Assembly: GCF_963082655.1 (NCBI RefSeq)
Contig: NC_081554.1
Location: 49,751,169-49,815,168, forward strand
DNA length: 64,000 bases
Direction: 5' to 3'
DNA from: Stomoxys calcitrans
Lineage: Eukaryota > Arthropoda > Insecta > Diptera > Muscidae
The notes under the pieces are model-generated. The model was not told the origin of the DNA and made no database searches. It was given only the letters and a program-made list of their open reading frames with translations. This document shows positions 56,260 to 64,000 of this stretch, one piece after another (within the stretch, counting starts at the first letter, position 1; every line of letters begins with the position of its first letter). The translations under genes were made by a program, and so were the position numbers.

Positions 56260-56940
56260 GGTAGTTTGTTGTGAATGTAAACACAGAACTGACATCATCA
56301 TACGGTCAAACTGGCCGGCTATTTTCAGCTGTTCGCATCAGGCCACCTTTAATAATCCACCTTGACACTGCATGAATATCTGTCGTAAGTCATAAATTCA
56401 TGGGTGTGGCTTCTTGTTATCGATAAGGCGAATGACTTTATGGATGTTGAAGTGGCACACCTGATATAGCTCACTTTCATACTTTTAGCATATGGAAGTC
56501 CATTAGCCGTTATCTGTCACCGGAAATTTCTTCGCTCAGACTGAGATTTCCGACCTAAGTGCTAAAAATACTCTACTCCTTCCTATTTATCCCTAATAAC
56601 CTCTTAGAAAAAAATTTGAAGAATACTTATTTTGCGACCATTGAAAATGTTGATGCGTTTGTAACTTTGCTGTGTTAAATTTCTTGCTATTGGCAAAGTC
56701 GCTGTTAAATTTAGCAACAAGCACTAACAGTAATTGGTTGCGATCATCGAACTCACACTGTATGCATAAATTCCCCATCGTTATGAAGTTCTAAGACAAT
56801 AAATCATCGTTCATCCGTCTGTCTATGGTAATCACGCTACAGTCTTTTAAAAGTAAACCCCAATTGGAGAAGCTTGATACAAATCAGTTAGTGTTCGAAT
56901 GCTGGTAAAGTTCAAAGATGGATATCAATGAAATTAGGAA
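56260..56940. other. Unannotated DNA
   Basis: No gene seen. 56,805-56,855 (CATCCGTCTGTCTATGGTAA, TCACGCTACAGTCTTTTAAA) resembles the fragment at 52,545-52,595 and may be a tiny repeat remnant. Confidence 0.4.
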
Positions 56941-56941
56941 A

Positions 56942-58436
56942 AACAAGTAAAAGCGTGCTAAGTTCGGCCGGGCCGAATCTTATATACCCTCCATCATGGA
57001 TCGCATTTGTTGAGTTCTTTTCCCGGCATCTCTTCTTAGACAAAAAAGGATATAAGAAAAGATTTGCTCTGCTATGAGAGCGATACCATGATATGGTCCG
57101 GTGCGGACCACAATTCAATGAAATGTTGGAGACCTGTGTAAAATGTCAGCCAATTCGAATAAGAATTGCGCCCTTTGGGGGCTCAAAAAGAGAGATCGAT
57201 TTATATGGGAGCTGTATCAGGCTATAGACTGATTCAGACCATAATAAACACGTGTGTTGATGGTCATGAAAGAATCCGTCGTACAAAATTTCAGGCAAAT
57301 CGGATAATAATTGCGACCTCTATAGGCTCAAGAAGTCAAGATAGCAGATCGGTTTATATGGCAGCGATATCAGGTTATGAACCGATTTGAACCATACTTG
57401 GTACAGTTGTTGGATATCATAACAGAACACGTCGTGCAAAATTTCAATCCAATCGGATAAGAATTGCGCCCTCCAGAGGCTCAAGAAGTCAAGAGCCAAG
57501 ATCGGTTTATATGGCAGCTATATCAGGTTATGAACCGATTTGATCCTTATTCGGCACAGCTGTTGAAAGTCATAATAAAATACTTAATGCAAAATTTCAG
57601 CCAAATCGAAAAAGAATTGCGCCCCCTAGAAGCTCAAGAAGTCAAGTCCCCAGATCGGTTTATATGACAGCTATATTAGGTTATAGACCGATTTGAACAA
57701 TACTTGGCACAGTTATTGGAAGTCATAGCGAAACACGTCGTGCGAAATTTCATTCCAATCGGATAAGAATTGCGCCCTCCAGCGGTTCAAGAAGTCAAGA
57801 TACAAGATCGGTTTATATAGCAGCTATATCAGGTTATAGACCAATTTGAACCATACTTAACACCGTTGTTGGAAGTGATACCAAAACACGACATGCAAAA
57901 GTTCAGTCAAATCGGACGAGAATTGCGCCCTCTAGAGGCTCAAGAAATCAAGACCCAAGATCGGTTTATATGGCAGCTATATCAAAACATGGACCGATGA
58001 AAACCATACTTAGCGTAGTTGTTGGAAGTGCTATCTCAACACTACGTGCAAAATTTCAGTCAAATCGGACGAGAATTGCGCCCTCTAGAGGCTCAAGAAG
58101 TCAAGACCCAAGATCGGTTTATATGGCAGCTATATCAAAAGATGAACCGATTTAGTCCATTTACAATCCCAACCGACCTACACTAATAAAAAGTATTTGT
58201 GTAAAATTTCAAGCGGCTGGCTTTACTCCTTCGAAAGTTAGCGTGCTTTCGACAGACAGACGGATGGACGGACAGACGGATGGACGAACAGACGGACGGA
58301 CATGGCTAGATCGACTTAAAATGACATGACGATCAAGAATATATAAACTTTATGGGGTCTCAGACACATATTTCGAGGTGTTCTATACATAATGACGAAA
58401 TTAGTATACCCCCATCCTATGATGGAGGGTATAAAA
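56942..58436 (+). mobile_element. 150-bp-repeat element, subfamily 1, copy H, complete reference copy
   Basis: AACAAGTAAAAGCGTGCTAA, palindrome TTCGGCCGGGCCGAA, TATATACCCTCCATCATGG. About eight monomers follow at roughly 150-bp spacing (ATCGGTTTATATGGCAGC at about 57,350, 57,500, 57,655, 57,807, 57,960 and 58,111), then AGCGGCTGGCTTTACTCC, alternating ACGGACGGACAGACGGATGG, GACGATCAAGAATATATAAA, TTTCGAGGTGTTCTATACAT and end CCTATGATGGAGGGTATAAA. The ends are inverted relative to each other. ORFs inside are artefacts of monomer length. Confidence 0.9.
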
Positions 58437-58444
58437 AGTTTCTC

Positions 58445-59610
58445 TCAAAAACCCATGTCCAAACTGAAACTTTTGTAGACGATATGGGAGTGAGAGCAGA
58501 GGACAGGAGAGGAGAGTAGGACATGTTGAGGCTTTTGATGAAAATCCATTTTCCACCGGATACGACGGGGCTTACGGAGACACCGGAATCTTAGAATAAT
58601 GACGTTGATCGAAAGTTTATAATTACGGAATTTATGGTGAAGTAATCCTCGAGGAGCTTCAAACCATTTAAGTCACCCGGACCTAATGGAATATTTCCGG
58701 AGTTACTACAGAAACAGCAGACTATCTGGCGCCTCATCTGGCCAGTATTTTCACAGCGTGCCTAGGACTTGCATAAACTCCGAAAGCCTGGCAGGAGGCT
58801 AGGATGGTGTTTATACCCAAGCCTGGCAAGGCAAGTTATGCAACACCAAAGGCCTACAGACCCATAAGCCTTACGTCCATTCTACTCAAAACAATGGAAC
58901 GTATTGTGGACACCATCATAAAGAGTAGGACATCCAGCGAAACTGCTCGAATACAAACAGCAAGCCTATGTCAAGGGAAGGTCGGTGGAGAATGCCCTGC
59001 ACGAGGTTGTGCATAAAATAGAAGAATCCTTCGATACCAAAACGTACACCCGGGAGGTATGAATTGACATCGAGGGGGCTTTTAACAAGGTGCGGACCGA
59101 AACACTGATCCAATCCTTAGACCAGTACCGGGTGGACCCGCTCCTTAGAGACTGGATAAACCATATGCAAAGGAACAGGTGGATAAATTGTGGGTCACAT
59201 GGCATAAATATAAGGGAGAATGCGGCACAGGGCACGCCACAGGGGGGTATTTTATCGCCACTCCTATGGTTGAACACCATAAATTACCTATTACGAATGC
59301 TGACTGAAGAGGGATTTGAACCCGTCTGCTACGCAGACAAAGTTATAATACTTTCCTGTTCACGAGGAAGTCGAAGGCGTCACGTTTCCTCAATAAAACG
59401 CGTCACGTTTCCTCAATAAGACGATTTCGATATCTGACAAGGTCAAATACTTAGGTGTGATCTTGGACAGGAAACTGAATTGGAAGTGTCATATTCAGGA
59501 GCGTACTGAGAAGGCTAACAGATGTTAGGCACTATGTAGACGGACCGTAGACTCGAAATGGGACCTAAATCCGAGGATGGTCCACTGGCTGGAGCGTGAT
59601 TAGATCAATG
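58445..59610 (+). pseudogene. Non-LTR retrotransposon RT fragment (relative of the 4.8-kb LINE)
   Basis: PKAYRPISLTSILLKTMERI (58,850-58,910), then AYVKGRSVENALHEVVHKI in a shifted frame, motif A IDIEGAFNKVRTETLIQSL (one stop just before it), motif B GTPQGGILSPLLWLNTINYL, and the active-site box as CYADKVIILS, where the second catalytic Asp of YADD is Lys. Then SDKVKYLGVILDRKLNWKCH. It ends near 59,610, where a minus-strand 150-bp repeat begins. RNase H and C-terminus are absent. The RT would be inactive. Confidence 0.85.
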
Positions 59611-59621
59611 CGTAAAGCTAG

Positions 59622-60235
59622 TCGCTTGAAATTTTGCACAGATACTTAATATCGATGGTCGTTGGGGATTGCACATAGGTCATATCGGTTCAGATTTGGA
59701 TATAGCTCCCATATAAACCGATCTGCCGACATGATTTATTGAGCTCCTGAAAGCCGCAATTTTTATCCGATGTGGCTGAAATTTTGCATGTCGTGTTCCG
59801 TTATGACTTCCAACAACGGTGCAAAGTACGGTCGGTATACGGTATAGCTCCCATATAAACCTATCGCCCGATTTGACATATTGAGCCCTTATAAGCCCCA
59901 ATTTTTGTCCAATTTGGCTGAAATTTTACATGAAGGGGTTTCAATAACTGTGCCAAGTATGGTCCAAATAGGTTTATAATCTGATATAGCTCCCATATAA
60001 ACCGATCTCCCGATTTGACTTCTTGAGCCAATGGAAGCCGCAATTTTTGTCCGATTTGGCTTAAATTTTGCATGTAGTGTTCTGTTATGACTTCCAATAA
60101 CTGTGCCGAGTACGGTCTAAATCGGTCCATAATATGATATAGCTCCCATGTATACCGGTCTCTCGATCATCCTTGTTCGGTTGCTAGAAGCTATAATTTT
60201 TGCTGGTTTGACAGAAGTTTGGTATGTAGAATAAA
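59622..60235 (-). mobile_element. 150-bp-repeat element, copy I
   Basis: Minus-strand monomers (complements of GGTTTATATGGGAGCTATAT near 59,700, 59,850, 59,990 and 60,135; AAAATTTCAGCCACATCGG). The right end has the CCAGCAAAAATTATAGCTTC / AAGGATGATCGAGAGACCGG module shared with copy G, continuing TTCTGTCAAACCAGC. Left end AAGCGACTAGCTTTACGC. Confidence 0.8.
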
Positions 60236-60477
60236 ATTATGCCCTTCAACTTAACTCAACAAACTTAGCACGTATTTTCTTGTAATTTCTCTTTGGTAAA
60301 ATTATTTATTTTTAATTCCCCCCCATTTTCAGTATGTTCTACATCGCCTTGAAGTTTTGAGTCGATTTACGCACGTCTGATCATTTTTACTTCTATGAAT
60401 CATACAGCAAATATTTGGGAGTACGTCCAAAAATAATCACCTCATACACTTATGTCATACACCCAGAGAAAAGTTGA

Positions 60478-60700
60478 TACCAAATGTGCCCATTTCAGTA
60501 CCATACGGTATTGATAGTAAAGCAACACCGTATGGTACAAAAACAGTACCGGATGGTAGGGATGAAACATGAACTGATTAGTAGCGTTTGGTACTAGCCT
60601 TATTACCAAACTAGTATTGGTTTTAATACCAATCTGTTATTGGTTTTAGCACTAGATCGTTATTGGATTTAGTACCAAACCGTTATTGATTATTCCTACC
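60478..60700 (+). repeat. Short palindrome-rich repeat with three 23-bp units
   Basis: TATTGGTTTTAATACCAATC and two further 23-base units (60,621-60,690) contain the inverted pair ATTGGT / ACCAAT. Upstream, GTACCATACGGTAT and ACCGTATGGTAC (60,500-60,540) are inverted to each other. Probably a small unclassified foldback. Confidence 0.6.
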
Positions 60701-60715
60701 CCTAATGAACCAATA

Positions 60716-61487
60716 ACAAGTAAAAAGGCGTTAAGTTCGGTCGGGCCGAACTTTGGATACCCACCACCTCGGGTATATATGTACACCACCTTTTGTCATA
60801 ATCCGGTGAAAAATTCATACCTTATGCCCCATAACAGCTATATCGAAATATGTTCTGATTTGGACCAAATAGTAATAAGTACAAGTCATTGTTCAATTGT
60901 GTATAACAAAATATTGTCTTTTTTGTAGCTATATCTAAAAATAAACCGATCTGAACCATATACGACGCGGATGTCGAAAAGCCTAACATAAATCACTGTG
61001 TCAAATTTTAGTGAAATTGGATTATAAATGCGCCTTTTATGGGACCAAGGTTTTAAATCGAGATAACGGTCTATATGGCAGCTATATCTAAATCTAGACC
61101 GATTAGGGCCAAGTTGCAGAAAAATGTCGAAGAGCCTAACACAACTCACTGTCCCAAATTTCGGCGACATCGGACAATAAATACGCCTTTTATGGCCCCA
61201 AAACCTTAAATCGAGAGATCGGACCATATGGCAGCTATATCCAAATCTGGACCGATCTGAGCCAAATTGGAGAAGAATGTCGAAGAGCCTAACACAACTC
61301 ACTGTCCCAAATTTTGGCAAAATCGGACAATAAATGCATATGGGATCTAAACCTTAAATCGAGGGATCGGTCCATATGGCAGCTATATCCAAATCTGGAC
61401 CGATTTGAGCCAAATTGAAGAAGGATGTAGAAGGGCCTAACACAACTCATTGTCCCAAATTTTGGCAAAATCTGACAATAAATAAAA
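60716..61487 (+). mobile_element. 150-bp-repeat element, subfamily 2, copy J, 3'-truncated
   Basis: AACAAGTAAAAAGGCGTTAA, GTTCGGTCGGGCCGAACTTT, GGATACCCACCACCTCGGG, then about four monomers (GGTCTATATGGCAGCTATAT; AATCTGGACCGATCTGAGC). The 3' end is replaced at about 61,487 by the start of copy K. Confidence 0.85.
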
Positions 61488-62125
61488 AAATAATTCAGCC
61501 GGACTGAATCTTATACACCCTCCACCAAGGATCGCATTTGTTGAGTTCTATGCGCGGTGTCTCTCTTCAGACAAACGAAGAATATTGAATAAGAACCGTA
61601 ATGCCATTGGAGCTATATCAAGTTGTAGTCCGATTTGGACCATAAATGAATGCTGAACATTATAGAAGTCATTGTGTAATATTTCAGTTCATTTGGATGA
61701 GAATTGCGCCTTGTAGGCGCTCAAGAAGCAAAATCGGGAGAAAGGTTTATATGGGAGCTGTATCAAGCTTTTGAACGATTCAAATGAGAAAAACCGTTGT
61801 ACAAAAATTCTGCACAAATCGGATGAGAATTGCGCCCTCTAGAGGCTCAAGATGTCAAGATCCCAGATCGGTTTATATGACATCTATATCAAGATATTTA
61901 TCAATTTGCGCCATACTTGGCACAGTTATTGGAAGTCATAACAAATCACCTCATGCAAAATTTCAGCCAAATCGGATGAGAATTGCGCGCTCTATTGGCT
62001 CAAGAAGTCAAGATCCAAGATCGGTTTATATGGCAGCTATATCAAAACATGGACCGATTTGGCCCATTTACAATCCCAACCGACCTACACTAATAAAAAG
62101 TATTTGTGCAAAATTTCAAGCGGCT
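61488..62125 (+). mobile_element. 150-bp-repeat element, subfamily 1, copy K, 3'-truncated
   Basis: TTCAGCCGGACTGAATCTTA (palindrome mutated but still self-complementary), CACCCTCCACCAAGGATCGC, three to four monomers, and AAAATTTCAAGCGGCTATCT. It then switches to a Helitron-like satellite at about 62,126. Confidence 0.8.
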
Positions 62126-62928
62126 ATCTCCCAGGCTAGCCAATATGGGACTCAAATGAAAGGTATTTATGAGTAAAATACGAATTTGATATCCAAATGT
62201 AGGACCAAGTTTCTGGGGGTCTACTCCTTCCCTAAAACACCCCCCAAACATGCCTTATTTGCAGACCATGGCAATATGGGGCTTAAATAAAAGCTATTTG
62301 AGTGTAAAATACCAATCTGGTATCCAATTGTTTGGGTTGCCGCCCCGCCTCAAAAACATACCCCAAAGAGGACAAATTTACGACCTCATCAATATGGGTC
62401 TCAAATGAAAGGTCTTTGGGAGTTAAGCACGAATCTGATATCAATATTCGGGAAAATGTTGTTATGGGGCCACCCCACCCCCACAACACCAGCCAAATGG
62501 GAAGTATTTGCTTACCATTGCAATATGGGGCTTAAATAAGAGGTATTTTAGAGTAGAACACGAATCTGATATATATTTTCAAGTCTGAGTCCCTGAGTGG
62601 CCGCTCCATCCCCCAAACCGATCATGTTTGCCGACTATGGAAATATGGGGCTCAAATGAAAGGTATTTGGGATTAGACCACGAATCTGATATCAACATTC
62701 GGGACCAACTGTCTAGGGGATGTCCCAACATCATAAAAACCCCCAAATAGGAAGTAATTTCTCACCAAGACATTTTGGGTCTTCAAGACAGTGGAGCTCG
62801 ATACTGATAGTTTTTGGGGCTCATATCCCAAACCGGGCATATTTGCTGACTTTTGCAATAAGAGGCTTAATTGAAAGGTATTTTAGATTAGAATGGGGTA
62901 AGATGGGGTTCAAATAACTGATATATAG
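62126..62928 (+). mobile_element. Helitron-like element, satellite array (left part)
   Basis: About seven monomers (GCCAATATGGGACTCAAATG, ATTTGATATCCAAATGTAGG, CACCCCACCCCCACAAC). The element is interrupted by a SINE at 62,943 and continues at 63,635. Confidence 0.65.
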
Positions 62929-62942
62929 ATACATGAGAATAG

Positions 62943-63620
62943 GACGCCACCGTAGCGCAGGGGTTAGCATGTCCGCCTATGACGCTGAACGCTTGGGTTT
63001 GAATCCTGGCGAGACCATCAGAAAAAATTTTCAGCGGTGGTTTTCCCCTCCTAATGCTGGCAACATTTGTGAGGTATTGGGTTGCCCAAAAAGTAATTGC
63101 GGATTTTTTAAAAGAAAGTAAATGCATTTTTAATAAAACTTAGAATGAATATAATCAAATATACTTTTTTACACTTTTTTTCTAAAGCAAGCTAAAGGTA
63201 ACAGCTGATAACTGACAGAAGAAAGAATGCAATTACAGAGTCACAAGCTGTGAAAAAATTTGTCAACGCCGACTATATGAAAAATCCGCAATTACTTTTT
63301 GGGCAACCCTATAGAATAACGTTCCAAGCGCATGTCCGCCTATGACGCTAAACGCCTGGGTTCGAATCCTGGCGAGACCATCAGAAAAAATTTTCAGCGG
63401 TGGTTTTCCCCTTCTAATGCTGGCAACATGTGTGAGGTACTTTGGCATGTAAAATTTCTTTCCAAAGAGGTGTCGCACTGCGGCACGCCGTTCGGACTCG
63501 GCTATAAAATGGAGGTCCCTAATCAATGAGCTTAAACTTGAATCGGATTGCATTCGTTGATATGTGAGAAGTTTGTCCCTGTTCCTTAGTGGAATGTTCA
63601 TGGGCAAAATTTGCATTTGC
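62943..63620 (+). mobile_element. tRNA-derived SINE, internally duplicated and split by a MITE
   Basis: It is flanked by a 14-bp target duplication ATACATGAGAATAG (62,929-62,942 and 63,621-63,634), so it is one insertion. Its 5' piece (62,943-63,076; box A GTAGCGCAGGGGTTAGCATG, box B GGGTTTGAATCCTGG) stops at GAGGTA. A MITE follows, then 17-19 filler bases (TAGAATAACGTTCCAAGC). The SINE then restarts from its own box A end (CATGTCCGCCTATGACGC, 63,331) and runs to its 3' end GGCAAAATTTGCA. About 105 bases are therefore present twice. Confidence 0.95.
63077..63311 (+). mobile_element. Mariner MITE (235 bp) inside a SINE
   Basis: TIRs TTGGGTTGCCCAAAAAGTAA and complement (last two bases differ), inserted at the TA of GAGGTA within the SINE. 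Confidence 0.95.
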
Positions 63621-63634
63621 ATACATGAGAATAG

Positions 63635-64000
63635 AGCATGTAGCTGATATTTCTTTAAGGCTTAGTGTTTGGGGGACCACCCCACTCCCCAAAACACCCC
63701 TAAATCTGGCATATTTACCGACCTTGTCAATGTGGGGCTCATATGAAATTGATACCCACTTTCGGGACCTTTCCCAAAATAGACTACAAACAGAAATTAT
63801 TTACTTACCATCGCAATATGGGGCTCAAATAGAGGTATTTAGGAGTTGAACACAAATATTCAACTGTGGGACCATGTATTTGAGGCACCGTTCTTTCCCC
63901 AAAAACCCCCCAAAGGGTAAGAGTTTGCCGACCATGCCATTACGTGGCTCAAATGAAATGTATTTGAAATTGGAAAACTAATTTAATAACCAATTTTGGG
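63635..64000 (+). mobile_element. Helitron-like element, satellite array (right part, runs off window)
   Basis: Three monomers (GGGGGACCACCCCACTCCCC, CATATTTACCGACCTTGTCA, CAATATGGGGCTCAAATAGA). The element continues beyond 64,000. Confidence 0.65.

Noticed and set aside
1..64000. LTR retrotransposons, rRNA genes or endogenous viral sequence
   Set aside because: No gag, protease or integrase motifs, long terminal repeats or rRNA signatures were seen on either strand.

Overview
This window looks like TE-dense, AT-rich nuclear DNA from an insect, most likely a calyptrate fly (Muscidae and relatives such as Musca, Stomoxys or Haematobia). That placement is an inference from the mix of repeats: jockey-type and RNase H-bearing LINEs, several mariner families, a tRNA-headed SINE, and a 150-bp minisatellite repeat with 'GATCGGTTTATATGGCAGC' monomers. 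No host protein-coding gene can be called with confidence. The only host-gene candidate is a possible first exon on the minus strand at about 49,435-50,290. Nearly all long ORFs are pieces of transposon proteins or chance frames.

Layout. 1-250: end of a Helitron-like satellite element. 1.2-6.9 kb: SINE copies and a stack of LINE fragments, including four tandem copies of one RT segment. 8.7-12.3 kb: 150-bp repeat, jockey fragment, and a second LINE split by a 417-bp hAT-like element and then partly duplicated. 12.4-14.4 kb: the best Helitron-like copy. 16.1-17.8 kb: two palindromic minisatellites. 19.1-21.9 kb: jockey-like LINE with endonuclease and RT. 23-27.4 kb: Helitron-like fragment with a SINE inside, a LINE inside a minisatellite, a 28-bp array of about 1.6 kb, and a SINE. 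28.1-32.3 kb: three 150-bp-repeat elements, one carrying a deleted mariner. 33.3-35.3 kb: LINE on the minus strand split by a SINE. 35.7-37.2 kb: 29-bp array. 38.8-42.9 kb: mariner MITE, SINEs, Helitron-like array (minus), and a 150-bp-repeat element carrying a 919-bp mariner. 45.0-48.8 kb: jockey fragments joined at (CAA)n tails. 52.5-56.3 kb: 2.3-kb inverted 29-bp array and a 150-bp-repeat element split by a MITE. 56.9-62.1 kb: more 150-bp-repeat elements and an RT fragment. 62.1-64.0 kb: Helitron-like array containing a rearranged SINE with a MITE inside.

The interest of the window is its insertion record. Target-site duplications, and paralogous copies that act as empty sites, give relative dates for many insertions. 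Every transposase and RT seen is broken. The two mariners carry complementary deletions: one keeps the DNA-binding half, the other keeps the catalytic half. The minisatellite arrays are built from monomers that are themselves inverted repeats.

Stretches with no recognised feature (236-1,160; 1,346-2,085; 6,900-8,670; 14,392-15,790; 17,835-18,850; 21,865-22,915; 27,400-28,140; 32,300-33,320; 37,245-38,840; 42,900-44,880; 50,300-52,490; 56,260-56,940) are AT-rich, apparently single-copy intergenic or intronic DNA.
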